From positions 124,001 to 188,000 of the forward strand of contig JADJXF010000011.1 in assembly GCA_016715995.1 (NCBI GenBank): a DNA stretch of 64,000 nt. The letters run 5' to 3'. The notes under the pieces were generated by a model, which worked only from the letters and a program-made list of their open reading frames with translations, did not search any database and had not been told where the DNA came from. Position 1 is the stretch's first letter; every line of letters begins with the position of its first letter. Shown here piece by piece: positions 10,657-18,839 of this stretch. The DNA comes from Flavobacteriales bacterium. Its GTDB lineage: Bacteria; Bacteroidota; Bacteroidia; Flavobacteriales_F; PHOS-HE28. A program made the translations under genes and the position numbers.

Positions 10657-11880
10657 TCAGTTGGAACGGGCCGGCAGCCAGCCCATGCGCGCCAGTTCAT
10701 CCTTTAGCCGCAAAGCCATCTCTTCATTCGCCAATGCCGTGGGATGGCCGTCATGAAGCAAAAAGTGCGATTCGTCCATCTTATCGGGCGGCCGCGCGTC
10801 GATCAGCGTGATGTCAGCTTCATGGAGCAACTGCACGAAGTGCTCCTGCATCGCTGCATCCCTAGGGGATGGCCAATCCTGAGCCCAGAGCACTACGAAG
10901 CGGTCGGCAGGGAATTGACGCAAGAAGATGTCCTTGGCCTTCTTGATCATCGCCACGTTCAGGCGCAGGTGATCCTCCGTCAGGAAGAAGGGTAGATTGA
11001 CATTGAAGTGGCGCACGAAGTTGGTTCCCCAAAGCTGCTCGTAGAGCCATGAGATCACCGGCCGTCCGTCCTTGAATCGTCCATGGCGCACCGCTTCACC
11101 ATCTTCCAGGCGATAGTAAGGGTGCTGGAAGCCCCAGTTGCAGTACGTGTACATATCGCCGATGCTACGGTAGATGTGCGGCCAGATGAAGACATAGATG
11201 CCGATTCCCTGACTTTCATCCACCTGCAGGGACAGGTCCTGATACTCGAGCCGGGCGAGCATCTGCCCCATGCCCCAACCCGGATAGGAGTAGTTGTAAG
11301 AATTGATGCCATCGTTCGCTTGCTGGAATCTCGCTGGCAACGTGGAATCATCAGCGAGCCATTGGCCGAAGCCAACCGAACAGCCGAAGAAGATGGCATG
11401 CCGCTGTTTCGTGCTGTCGCGCCCGGGTGTCACGCGTCTGAATTCATGGTCAATCGTGTAACGGGCCCGGTAGAGCGTGTCGCCATCATGCAGCTTGAAA
11501 TCCGCAAGCACTGAGTCTGCGAAGGGCAGTTCACCCAAATGGTAGCCAGGGTGATCATCCGGGTATTCGGGCAATTTGTAGTTGCGGTGCTCAATGGGTG
11601 GGCGACCCCGTACGAAATAGAGCACCAGTTCGGTGATGTTCAGGAGCGCGAGAACGATGAACAACTGGCCGATCCATAGGCGATTGAACCGGAATGCGAG
11701 GGCTGCAAGCGCAATGAAGGCGAGCAGATAGAAGCCCATGCGGGTGTAATAGAGCCAGCGGTCCGGGCCCTCTCCTTGTTGGCTGTCGGCGATGAGGTGC
11801 ACGCAGAGCAGCGCCAAGGCGATGACGACCCACACGAGCCAGAATCCACGCTGTAAGGTGCTTCGGTTGATTACGGCCAT
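10657..11880 (-). CDS. membrane-anchored SGNH/GDSL-type hydrolase-like protein
   Basis: A 407-residue protein with three predicted N-terminal membrane helices (about residues 12-30, 46-62 and 68-90) and a soluble domain. The soluble part shows a block I-like FFGCSVGFGQ (the G-x-S nucleophile position) and a C-terminal block V-like DESHFLLHDGHPT, whose Asp and His would complete an SGNH triad. Such proteins are usually esterases or acyltransferases acting on polysaccharides or lipids at the membrane. No partner gene is adjacent; the gene stands convergent to tamL with 191 bp between them. The substrate is unknown. Confidence 0.65.
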   Translation of the reverse strand: MAVINRSTLQRGFWLVWVVIALALLCVHLIADSQQGEGPDRWLYYTRMGFYLLAFIALAALAFRFNRLWIGQLFIVLALLNITELVLYFVRGRPPIEHRNYKLPEYPDDHPGYHLGELPFADSVLADFKLHDGDTLYRARYTIDHEFRRVTPGRDSTKQRHAIFFGCSVGFGQWLADDSTLPARFQQANDGINSYNYSYPGWGMGQMLARLEYQDLSLQVDESQGIGIYVFIWPHIYRSIGDMYTYCNWGFQHPYYRLEDGEAVRHGRFKDGRPVISWLYEQLWGTNFVRHFNVNLPFFLTEDHLRLNVAMIKKAKDIFLRQFPADRFVVLWAQDWPSPRDAAMQEHFVQLLHEADITLIDARPPDKMDESHFLLHDGHPTALANEEMALRLKDELARMGWLPARSN

Positions 11881-12187
11881 CCAGTTGAGTCAGAATGCAT
11901 GAACACCATGACCAATCGGGTGAGCCATCCAACGCTTGGTCAGGGCCCTGGTCCACGTTCCAAACGCCCGATGTCAAAAGAAAACAAAGTCCGACTTCTT
12001 CCTGGCATTCCTTGCGAACAATGGTGCTGCGAATCGGTCCGCATCGCAGAACCAACTCAGGAAGGAGTCTCAGCGGATAGAACGAAGAAACCCGCTCATC
12101 GTGACTTCCTGCGACCGGGCCGGGCTTCCCGCTGCGCTGCTTCGCATTCCGCGGGACAAGCCTCTCCTCCCGTCTTATTCAAATGGA

Positions 12188-12212
12188 GAAGCCCTGAGAG
12201 GCTCAGGGCTTC
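12188..12212. terminator. strong hairpin downstream of tRNA-Asp
   Basis: Arms GAAGCCCTGA and TCAGGGCTTC (10 of 10 pairs) with a 5-base loop, about 100 bp past the tRNA on its transcribed side. There is no clear U-tract, so it could equally be a protective 3' hairpin or part of an old attachment site. Confidence 0.45.
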
Positions 12213-12214
12213 AA

Positions 12215-12228
12215 GCGGACCGGACGGG
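12215..12228 (-). repeat. 14-bp exact duplicate of the tRNA-Asp 3' end (candidate att relic)
   Basis: GCGGACCGGACGGG occurs here and again at 12315-12328, where it forms the 3' end of tRNA-Asp. The two copies are exactly 100 bp apart. Integrative elements that use tyrosine recombinases often duplicate a tRNA 3' end when they insert. No integrase is present, so this would be a remnant. Confidence 0.45.
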
Positions 12229-12236
12229 GTACCGGC

Positions 12237-12257
12237 TCGGTACGAAATCGGTACGAA
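12237..12257 (+). repeat. tandem 10-bp direct repeat TCGGTACGAA
   Basis: Two perfect copies at 12237-12246 and 12248-12257 (11-bp period, about one helical turn), 9 bp beyond the tRNA 3'-end duplicate. Spacing and placement resemble recombinase arm-type binding sites, but this is inference. Confidence 0.4.
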
Positions 12258-12315
12258 GAAAAACGCTTGACCTTCTGAAACCCGCGTCAATGCTTGTTTT
12301 TCTAGAAATCATTTG

Positions 12316-12389
12316 CGGACCGGACGGGACTCGAACCCGCGACCTCCGCCGTGACAGGGCGGCATTCTAACCAGCTGAACTACCGGTCC
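12316..12389 (-). tRNA. tRNA-Asp (GTC anticodon)
   Basis: A 74-nt cloverleaf on the minus strand. The acceptor stem GGACCGG pairs with CCGGTCC, the D-arm carries AGTTCAGCTGGTTAGA, the anticodon loop is CTGTCAC with anticodon GTC, and the T-loop is TTCGAGT. The discriminator base is G and CCA is not encoded. An exact TACATTTG -7 element lies 30 bp upstream. The terminal 14 bases are duplicated 100 bp downstream. Confidence 0.96.
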
Positions 12390-12419
12390 GTTCAGCTCCG
12401 CCTTCCGGCAGAGCGGCCG

Positions 12420-12427
12420 CAAATGTA
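12420..12427 (-). promoter_or_regulatory. -7 promoter element TACATTTG for tRNA-Asp
   Basis: Exact match to the Bacteroidota primary-sigma -7 consensus TANNTTTG, 30 bp upstream of the mature tRNA 5' end. The -33 element is not clear. Confidence 0.55.
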
Positions 12428-12534
12428 GGCGCTGATCGTTTTCGTGCAAGCGGTTTGAAGAAGTTGTCAGTTGAGGGTTCTCCGTGTCAGGGCTTCGACC
12501 AGTCACGCCCGACAACGGACAACCGACTTCTGAT

Positions 12535-13459
12535 TCAGTACAGCTTGGCTCGCTTGGTCAGGAACTCCAGCAACAGCGGCTCGAAACCCGCGTTGATGTC
12601 GGCTTCCACCAGATCGATGCGGTATTGGCCGCACTTGAGCTTGAGGCGGTGCCAGCGTTCAGCCATGGCGGTCCTGTATGCTTCGCGCACCTCCGCTGGA
12701 TGGGCCTTCACCTGCTCGCCTGTCTCCACATCCACGAAGGTGTACGGACGGTCCTCCAGGTCAAGGTCCAACTCGCGCTTGCGGTCCGTGACGTGGAATA
12801 GGATGATGTCGTGCTTGTTGAAGCGCAGGTGCTGCAACGCATCGAAGACCTCGGCTTCGCGATCCTGGTCGTCGAGCATGTCGCTCAGGAGCACGACCAG
12901 GCTCCGGCGGTGGGCGCGCTGGGCGATGTCATGCAGGGCTTCCACCAGCCCGGTGCGACGCCCGCGTGCGGGTGCTTCCACTGCGAGAAGTCCTTCCAGC
13001 TGGGTCATCAGGAAGCGCAGGTGTGCGGCGTTGCTGCGGGTGCGCTCAGCGAACCGCACCTGATCGGCGAAGACCGTCAGGCCCACGGCATCGCAGCTGC
13101 TTGCGCAAGAGTTGGATGAAGGCCGCGGCGGCATGCACGGCGAACTCGACCTTGTTGAAGCCCGACGCATCGCCCTTCGCGGGGAAGTACATAGAGGAGG
13201 ATGCGTCCAGAACCAGCTCGCAGCGCAAATTGGTCTCCTCCTCGTATCGCTTCACGAAGAGCTTGTCCGTCCGTGCGTAGAGCTTCCAGTCGATGTGGCG
13301 GGTGCTTTCGCCGCTGTTGTACGCACGGTGCTCGGCGAACTCCACGCTGAAGCCGTGGAAAGGGCTCTTGTGCAGGCCAGCAAGGAAACCCTCTACCACC
13401 TGCCGCGCCTTGAACTCGAGGGCGGAAAGGGCTTGGATGGAGGCCTGTTCGATGGGCAT
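12535..13459 (-). pseudogene. DUF58 / vWA-like protein, frame-broken near 13095
   Basis: Two overlapping frames together form one DUF58 protein of about 307 residues. The N-terminal part (start ATG 13459) has the conserved YNSGESTRHIDWKLYARTDK block and a DASSSM MIDAS-like motif. The C-terminal part continues with DAVGLTVFAD and the SLVVLLSDMLDD strand and runs to TTT-free stop at 12535. Deleting one base at about 13095 joins KQ directly to RDAVGL, as the family expects. DUF58 proteins usually accompany MoxR-type ATPases, but none is adjacent here; thioredoxin lies upstream on the same strand with a 61-bp gap. An assembly indel is more likely than decay. Confidence 0.8.
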
Positions 13460-13520
13460 GCTGCAAAGAACGGGAAAGCCCCGACGGATGCCGAGGCCCT
13501 CCAATGCTGAGAAAATCCGG

Positions 13521-13841
13521 TTAGGCCAGTTGCCCTTGCAGCTTCTGGTTCAATTGGGCTTTGGGCACGGCACCCACGCTGCGGTCCACCACCTGCCCGT
13601 TCTTGAAGAACAGGATGGTCGGGATGCTGCGGATACCGTACTTCATGCTGATACCGGGGTTGGTATCCACATTGAGCTTGCCGATCACGGCTTTGCCTTC
13701 GTATTCGGCGGCGAGTTCCTGCACCACCGGGCCCACCATACGGCAGGGACCGCACCATTCCGCCCAGAAATCCACTACCACGGGCTTATCGCTCTTGAGG
13801 ACGAGTTCTTCGAAGTTGCTGTCGGTGAATTCGAGTGCCAT
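13521..13841 (-). CDS. trxA: thioredoxin
   Basis: A 106-residue cytoplasmic thioredoxin of standard length. It contains the active site WCGPC (about residues 28-32) within FWAEWCGPCRMVGP, the conserved cis-Pro in SIPTILFF, and the C-terminal helix. It acts as a general disulfide reductant for ribonucleotide reductase, peroxidases and similar partners. It is probably a single transcription unit: an exact TACCTTTG -7 element lies 84 bp upstream, and the next gene starts 61 bp downstream. It shows nothing unusual. Confidence 0.97.
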   Translation of the reverse strand: MALEFTDSNFEELVLKSDKPVVVDFWAEWCGPCRMVGPVVQELAAEYEGKAVIGKLNVDTNPGISMKYGIRSIPTILFFKNGQVVDRSVGAVPKAQLNQKLQGQLA

Positions 13842-13924
13842 GTTGCTTTCGCGCTTCCGCGCTCTGTTGATTTCGGGTTGCTGGTCGTTCCTTGCGCCGG
13901 TTCCTTACTTCCGGACTGCGGCGT

Positions 13925-13932
13925 CAAAGGTA
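13925..13932 (-). promoter_or_regulatory. -7 promoter element TACCTTTG upstream of trxA
   Basis: Exact TANNTTTG match on the minus strand, 84 bp upstream of the thioredoxin start, implying a leader of roughly 75 nt. Confidence 0.45.
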
Positions 13933-13979
13933 CCCTCACTGAGCGATCTCCTTGCCATGGGGAATTCCACGACGATGTG

Positions 13980-16900
13980 TCAGTTAAGGGTGTAGGAAAC
14001 ATCGGCCATGCCATCGAGCGCCTGCACCAGTTCTTCGGTGATCCCCACGGTGCATCGCTTGCTGGGCAGGTCAACGGCCAGGTCGTCAGCTCGACTGACC
14101 AGATGCACGTTCACCTTGCACTTGCCTGGATTAGCCTCGATCAGCCCTCCAAGACCGTTGACCAATTCGTCGGTGATGCGCTCGGCTTCGAGCTTGATGG
14201 TGAGCTTGTTCATGTACTTCTCCCGCACGTCGCCCAGCAGTTCAATGCTCGTGATCTTGAATTCCATCTGTCCCTCGTCGCGGCCCCAGGTGCGGGCCAT
14301 GGCGCGACCTTTCACAAAGAGCAGAGCGCCCTGCTGCAGGTAGAGCTTGAAGCGCATGTAGTCTTCGCTGAAGAGCATGAAGTCATGGCTGCCGAAGTGG
14401 TCCTCCAGGCTCAAGGTGCCGAAGGGCTTGCCGCTCTTGGCGATGCGGTGCTCGGCTTTGGTGACGATGCCCGCGAAGGTGACGTCGCGGCCTTCCAAGG
14501 CTTTGAGGTCGCTGAGTTGTGAGAGGTTGTGGTGGCAGAGGTGCTTGATCTCCAAGCGGTGATCATCGAGCGGATGACCGCTGAGGTAGAAACCGATGAC
14601 CTCTTTCTCGAAGTGCAATTGCTCCAACGCGCTCCAGCCGTCGATGAGCGGGACCGTGGGTTCGGGAGCGCCGCTATCCGCGCCCGCATCGCCGAACATG
14701 TTCACCTGGCTGCTGTCTTGCTGGTCCTGGTACTGCTGTCCGTAGCGCATGACGCTCTCCAGCCAGTTGGGCTTGCCTTCTCCGCTGCCGTGGAAGAAGA
14801 CCGCGCGCATCACCTTCAAGGAGTCGAATGCGCCGGCGTAAGCGAGGCTCTCCATCGCCTTCTTGTTCGCGGCGCGCAGATCTACCCGGCGCATGAAGTC
14901 GAAGATGGTCTTGTAGGCGCCTCCTTCCTCGCGCCCTTTCACGATCGCGGCCACGGCGTTCTCACCCACGCCCTTCACCGCGCCAAGCCCGAATCGGATG
15001 TGCCCCTTCTTGTTCACGCTGAACTGGAACTGGCTCTCGTTCACATCGGGGCCGAGCACCTTGATGCCCATGCGCCGGCATTCCTCCATGAAGAAGGTGA
15101 CCTTGTCGATGCTGCTCTGTGAATGCGTGAGCACCGCCGCCATGAACTCGGGCCCGTAGTTGGCCTTCAGCCACGCGGTTTGGTAGGCGACGAAGGCGTA
15201 GCAGGTGCTGTGCGACTTGTTGAAGGCGTATTGCGCGAAGGCCTCCCAGTCGGTCCAGATCTTCTCGCACACCCTGGCATCGAAGCCGCGCTCGGCCGTG
15301 CCAGCGACGAACTGGTCTTTCATCTTCGCCAGCGTGGCGCGGTCCTTCTTGCCCATCGCCTTGCGCAGCACATCGGCGTCGCCCTTGCTGAAGCCTGCGA
15401 GCCGTTGTGAGAGCAGCATCACCTGCTCCTGGTAGACCGTGATTCCGTACGTCTCCTTCAGCAATTCCTCCATCTCGGGGAGGTCGTACACGATCTTCTC
15501 CTGCCCGTGTTTGCGTCGGATGAAGCTGGGGATGTATTCCAGCGGACCCGGACGATACAGCGCGTTCATGGCGATGAGGTCGCCGAATTGATCCGCCTTC
15601 AGCTCGCGCAGGTACTTCTGCATGCCCGCGCTCTCGAATTGGAAGGTGCCGTTGGTCTCGGCGCGCTGGTACAGGGCGTAGGTCTTCGGGTCGTCGAGCG
15701 GGATGTTGTCGATGTCGATCTGGATCCCGTGGTTCTGGTCGATCAGGCGCAGCGCATCGCGGATGATGGTGAGCGTCTTCAGCCCGAGGAAGTCCATCTT
15801 GATCACGCCCGCGTCCTCGATCACCTTGCCGTCGTACTGGGTGAGCAGCAGCGTCGATTCCTTCGAGGTGCACACGGGGATGATCTCCGTCAAGTCGCTC
15901 GGCGCGATGATGATCCCGGCCGCGTGGACGCCCGTGCCGCGCACGCTGCCTTCCACCTTCTCCGCTTCGCGCAGCACATCGGCGGTGAGCTCGCCGCTCT
16001 CGAGGATCTCGCGCAATTGCTTCACGCCGGCGACCTCGTCCGCGCCGAGGCCCTCTTTCGTTTTCAGGCTGTCGGCGCCTTCGAGTGGCGCGTGCAGCAC
16101 CCGGCTCAGTTCGATGCCCGGACGCTCCGGCACCAGCTTGGCCAAACGATCAGCCTCGTTCAGTGGCAGGTCCATCACGCGCGCCACATCGCGGATGCTG
16201 CTCTTCGCCGCCATACCGCCGTAGGTGATGATCTGCGCCACCTGGTTCTGGCCATACTTCTGCACCACGTAGTCGATCACTTTCTGGCGCCCTTCGTCGT
16301 CGAAGTCGGTGTCGATATCGGGCATGCTCTTGCGATCCGGGTTCAGGAATCGCTCGAAGAGCAGGTCGTACTTGATCGGGTCGATGTTGGTGATGCCCGT
16401 GCAATAGGCCACCACGCTTCCGGCTGCGCTGCCACGACCGGGACCGATCAACACGCCGATGTCGCGGCCGTGGTTGATGAAGTCCTGCGTGATGAGGAAG
16501 TAGCCGCTGAAGCCCATCGTGCGGATGGTGAACAGCTCGAAGTCGATGCGCTCCTTGATCTTCGGATCCAGGCTTTCTATCCCGCCCACAAGCCCCCGCT
16601 CAAAGCCGCTACTGGCCATTGGCTGCTGGCTGCTGGCCAGATAGCGGCGTATCGCACCCTCGTACGTCAGGTGCTTCAAATACTCGTCCTGGTCCGCGAA
16701 GCCATCGGGGATCTGGAAGTTGGGCAGGAGGATGTCCTTCTTCAGCTTCAGCGGTTCGATCTTGTCGACGATGAGGTTGGTGTTGTCCAACGCCTCGGGC
16801 AGGTCGCTGAACACCTTCGCCATCTGCGTGGTGGTCTTGAAGAAGAACTCGTCGTTCGGGAAGGCGAAACGCTTTCCCTTCTGCGATCCCTCCTCGTCGC

Positions 16901-17633
16901 CATCATCGGCCTTGGGCGTGCTCTGCTTCTCGCCGGTGTTGATGCACAGCAGGATGTCGTGCGCGTTGGCGTCCTGCTGATTGACATAGTGGCTGTCGTT
17001 GCTGGCGATGATCGGCACATTGTACTTCGCCGCCCATTGCACCAGCACGGCGTTCACTTGGTCCTGCTCCGGAATGCCGTGGCGCTGCAGCTCGATGTAG
17101 TAGTCCTCACCGAATTGCTCCAGCCACCACTTGAACTCCGCTTCACCGGCGGCCTCGCCCTTGCGCAGGATGGTTCGTGGCACGCTCGCGCCCAAGCAGC
17201 AGGTGGTGGCGATTAGACCTTCCTTGTACTTCTCGACGAGCTCCTTGTCGATCCGCGGGTACTTGCTGTAGAAGCCCTCCATGTACCCGAGCGAGCAGAG
17301 CTTGCTCAGGTTCTTGTAGCCCGTGGCGTTCTTCGCCAGCAGCAACTGGTGTACGCGCTGGTCCTTGTCGTCGCGTGTGAAGGTCTTGCGCGTGCGATCG
17401 GCCACCAGGTAGAACTCGCAGCCGACGATCGGCTTCACCTTCGGCGTGCCATCCTCGTTCTTGTGCTTGCCCGCCTCTGCCACGAACTTGAACACACCGA
17501 ACATGTTGCCATGATCGGTGATCGCCAATGCGGGTTGACCATCGGCAGCGGCTTTCTTGTACAATGCGGGAATGGCGGCGGCGCCATCCAGCAAAGAGAA
17601 CTGGGTGTGGACGTGGAGGTGGGAGAACTTCAT
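13980..17633 (-). CDS. dnaE: DNA polymerase III alpha subunit
   Basis: The 1217-residue replicative polymerase. It has an N-terminal PHP domain (HLHVHTQFSLLDG, residues 6-18; AITDHGN), then the C-family polymerase core with GPGRGSAAGS (about 396-405) and the catalytic PDIDTDF (about 438-444). Thumb and fingers follow, then a helix-hairpin-helix region and a C-terminal OB-fold (VTFAGIVTKAEHR). It extends nascent DNA within the holoenzyme. An odd low-complexity stretch (about residues 331-353, rich in S/Q/A/G) sits just before the conserved LDPKIKERIDFE block and looks like an in-frame insertion. A TAGTTTCG element lies 12 bp upstream of the start, so the leader is very short. Confidence 0.98.
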   Translation of the reverse strand: MKFSHLHVHTQFSLLDGAAAIPALYKKAAADGQPALAITDHGNMFGVFKFVAEAGKHKNEDGTPKVKPIVGCEFYLVADRTRKTFTRDDKDQRVHQLLLAKNATGYKNLSKLCSLGYMEGFYSKYPRIDKELVEKYKEGLIATTCCLGASVPRTILRKGEAAGEAEFKWWLEQFGEDYYIELQRHGIPEQDQVNAVLVQWAAKYNVPIIASNDSHYVNQQDANAHDILLCINTGEKQSTPKADDGDEEGSQKGKRFAFPNDEFFFKTTTQMAKVFSDLPEALDNTNLIVDKIEPLKLKKDILLPNFQIPDGFADQDEYLKHLTYEGAIRRYLASSQQPMASSGFERGLVGGIESLDPKIKERIDFELFTIRTMGFSGYFLITQDFINHGRDIGVLIGPGRGSAAGSVVAYCTGITNIDPIKYDLLFERFLNPDRKSMPDIDTDFDDEGRQKVIDYVVQKYGQNQVAQIITYGGMAAKSSIRDVARVMDLPLNEADRLAKLVPERPGIELSRVLHAPLEGADSLKTKEGLGADEVAGVKQLREILESGELTADVLREAEKVEGSVRGTGVHAAGIIIAPSDLTEIIPVCTSKESTLLLTQYDGKVIEDAGVIKMDFLGLKTLTIIRDALRLIDQNHGIQIDIDNIPLDDPKTYALYQRAETNGTFQFESAGMQKYLRELKADQFGDLIAMNALYRPGPLEYIPSFIRRKHGQEKIVYDLPEMEELLKETYGITVYQEQVMLLSQRLAGFSKGDADVLRKAMGKKDRATLAKMKDQFVAGTAERGFDARVCEKIWTDWEAFAQYAFNKSHSTCYAFVAYQTAWLKANYGPEFMAAVLTHSQSSIDKVTFFMEECRRMGIKVLGPDVNESQFQFSVNKKGHIRFGLGAVKGVGENAVAAIVKGREEGGAYKTIFDFMRRVDLRAANKKAMESLAYAGAFDSLKVMRAVFFHGSGEGKPNWLESVMRYGQQYQDQQDSSQVNMFGDAGADSGAPEPTVPLIDGWSALEQLHFEKEVIGFYLSGHPLDDHRLEIKHLCHHNLSQLSDLKALEGRDVTFAGIVTKAEHRIAKSGKPFGTLSLEDHFGSHDFMLFSEDYMRFKLYLQQGALLFVKGRAMARTWGRDEGQMEFKITSIELLGDVREKYMNKLTIKLEAERITDELVNGLGGLIEANPGKCKVNVHLVSRADDLAVDLPSKRCTVGITEELVQALDGMADVSYTLN
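16575..16643 (-). repeat. low-complexity in-frame insert within dnaE
   Basis: About 69 bp encoding a Ser/Gln/Ala/Gly-rich segment between two conserved polymerase blocks. The core (16611-16640) is built from repeated GGCTGCT and TGGCCA words. Its length is a multiple of three, so the reading frame is kept. Confidence 0.5.
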
Positions 17634-17645
17634 CGGAGCGGAGTG

Positions 17646-17653
17646 CGAAACTA
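17646..17653 (-). promoter_or_regulatory. -7 promoter element TAGTTTCG of dnaE
   Basis: TANNTTCG variant of the -7 consensus on the minus strand, 12 bp before the dnaE ATG. It implies a leader of only about 6 nt. Confidence 0.5.
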
Positions 17654-17718
17654 CCAGCGGGTAGGGGAGGGTTGGCGATCAGTTTTCCACATGAGCCTTC
17701 AGCTTTGCTGGTGTCCCC

Positions 17719-17726
17719 TACTTTCG
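17719..17726 (+). promoter_or_regulatory. -7 promoter element TACTTTCG of the TIR gene
   Basis: TANNTTCG variant, 25 bp before the TIR-domain gene start, in the short divergent region shared with dnaE. Confidence 0.5.
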
Positions 17727-17751
17727 TGGTTCCCGGAGTAATGGGATACAC

Positions 17752-18591
17752 ATGGCATCAAAAGTCTTTGTTAGCTGGAGTGGAGATTTGAGCAAGAAAC
17801 TCGCAGAGGAAGTGCGAGTGTGGCTACCAGGCGTCTTACAGTTCGTGAAGCCCTACTTCACACCAAACGATATTGAAAAGGGAACTCGTTGGTCGACAGA
17901 AATCGCCAACGAGCTTGAGTCATCAAACGCGGGCATCATTTGCCTGACAAAGGACAATCTGAACAAGCCATGGATACTGTTTGAAGCGGGCGCTCTTTCG
18001 AAAAACTTCGGCAAGGCGAACGTTTGTACTATCCTGTTCAATGTGGATAGCGCTGATCTGTCGGGACCCCTCACGAGCTTTCAAGCAACGAAGTTTGACA
18101 AAGCCGATTTCAAGAAGCTACTAATCACCGTTAATAACACTGGAGGAGATTCCAAGCTGGAAGCAGCCGTTCTCAATGACGTGTTTGAGATGTGGTGGCC
18201 GAAGCTGGAAGCCAAAGTGCAGGGCATCATTAGTACTCACAAGGAGGGCGATGGCAACAGCATCAGAAGCGACCGAGAGGTTCTCGAAGAAGTTCTGGAG
18301 CTCACTCGGATTAATGCGAAGAGAGGACCGAGGCGTGGAGAGATGTCACGAGATATCGTCTTGAGACTTATGGAGGTTCTGTCGGACATGCAGGTGCGGA
18401 TTTTCAAGATGTATGGATCTAAACAGGGGGCGATGTTCTCTGATGAGATGCGGAGGCCGATTAAGCATCTGTGCATGGAGTACGGCGAGCCTGAGATGTA
18501 TGAGCGCTTCTTGATGCTGACGGAGCGGTTCATGATGAAGGATGGTCCAGATGGACCCATGCTCGAGAAGTGGGACAATCCGAAAGGGTAG
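17752..18591 (+). CDS. TIR-domain protein with uncharacterised helical C-terminus (candidate defence NADase)
   Basis: A 279-residue soluble protein. Residues about 1-135 form a bacterial TIR domain: first strand KVFVSWSGD (residues 4-12), a GTRW loop (44-47), IICLTKDNL, and the W-x-x-x-E pattern WILFE (W74, E78). In this fold that Glu is the NAD-cleaving residue. Residues about 150-279 are charged and helical, and I do not recognise them. The gene is clearly more AT-rich than its GC-rich flanks, which suggests acquisition. It stands alone between dnaE and a cupin gene, with no sensor, cyclase or nuclease next to it. A role in phage-triggered NAD depletion is inferred from the family. A non-defence nucleotide-binding role is possible. 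Confidence 0.7.
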   Translation: MASKVFVSWSGDLSKKLAEEVRVWLPGVLQFVKPYFTPNDIEKGTRWSTEIANELESSNAGIICLTKDNLNKPWILFEAGALSKNFGKANVCTILFNVDSADLSGPLTSFQATKFDKADFKKLLITVNNTGGDSKLEAAVLNDVFEMWWPKLEAKVQGIISTHKEGDGNSIRSDREVLEEVLELTRINAKRGPRRGEMSRDIVLRLMEVLSDMQVRIFKMYGSKQGAMFSDEMRRPIKHLCMEYGEPEMYERFLMLTERFMMKDGPDGPMLEKWDNPKG

Positions 18592-18696
18592 TCGATCGCT
18601 TAAATCCTGACCGGGTCTCCTGAAAGGCACCCTGTCGCCTGGGCAACACCCTCACTGAGCGTCGCCTGTGCCTACGCTCCACAAGAACTGCTCATC

Positions 18697-18788
18697 GTAG
18701 GCTCTGCCTACCGCTGATGGTATCACAGCCGGTGATGCCATCCGCAGGCCCAGCATCGGCAGGGGGTATCACAAACTGTGATATCCCC
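18697..18788. repeat. tandem hairpins with shared TATCAC motif
   Basis: Three successive inverted repeats: GTAGGC/GCCTAC (18697-18711), GATGGTATCAC/GTGATGCCATC (18716-18742, one G-T wobble), and GGGG-TATCACA/TGTGATA-CCCC (18763-18788, one bulge). A fourth hairpin, the terminator at 18796-18820, follows. All lie between the convergent TIR and cupin genes. Confidence 0.5.
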
Positions 18789-18795
18789 AACACCA

Positions 18796-18820
18796 AAAGC
18801 CCGGACCATCGCCGGGCTTT
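18796..18820. terminator. bidirectional intrinsic terminator
   Basis: Arms AAAGCCCGG and CCGGGCTTT with a 7-base loop. A-runs and T-runs flank it on either strand. It is well placed to end both the TIR gene and the convergent cupin gene. Confidence 0.75.
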
Positions 18821-18839
18821 CGGTAAGAGGTTGTGAACG

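Larger units (their letters stand above)
11881..12315. other. gene-free stretch next to tRNA-Asp, with relict-attachment-like structure
   Basis: 435 bp with no ORF that resembles a protein. The tRNA-proximal third holds a 10-bp perfect hairpin (12188-12212), a 14-bp exact copy of the tRNA 3' end (12215-12228) and a tandem 10-bp repeat (12237-12257). The remainder, next to the hydrolase gene, shows nothing recognisable. An integrative element may once have occupied the site and been lost. Confidence 0.4.

Noticed and set aside
10473..10811. 112-residue open frame after tamL
   Set aside because: No domain, no start signal and it overlaps the convergent hydrolase gene.
11936..12370. open frame ending in GPDGTRTRDLRRDRAAF
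   Set aside because: The ending is the well-known false protein produced by translating across a tRNA gene; here it runs into tRNA-Asp.
15507..17216. 569-residue open frame on the plus strand, antisense to dnaE
   Set aside because: It lies wholly within the polymerase gene, is rich in the codon mirror of the real gene and has no protein-like motif. Long antisense frames are expected at this GC content.
17683..17691. TTTTCCACA, a DnaA-box variant, between dnaE and the TIR gene
   Set aside because: One copy only, with no cluster, AT-rich unwinding region or replication genes such as dnaA or dnaN nearby. A chance match is likely.
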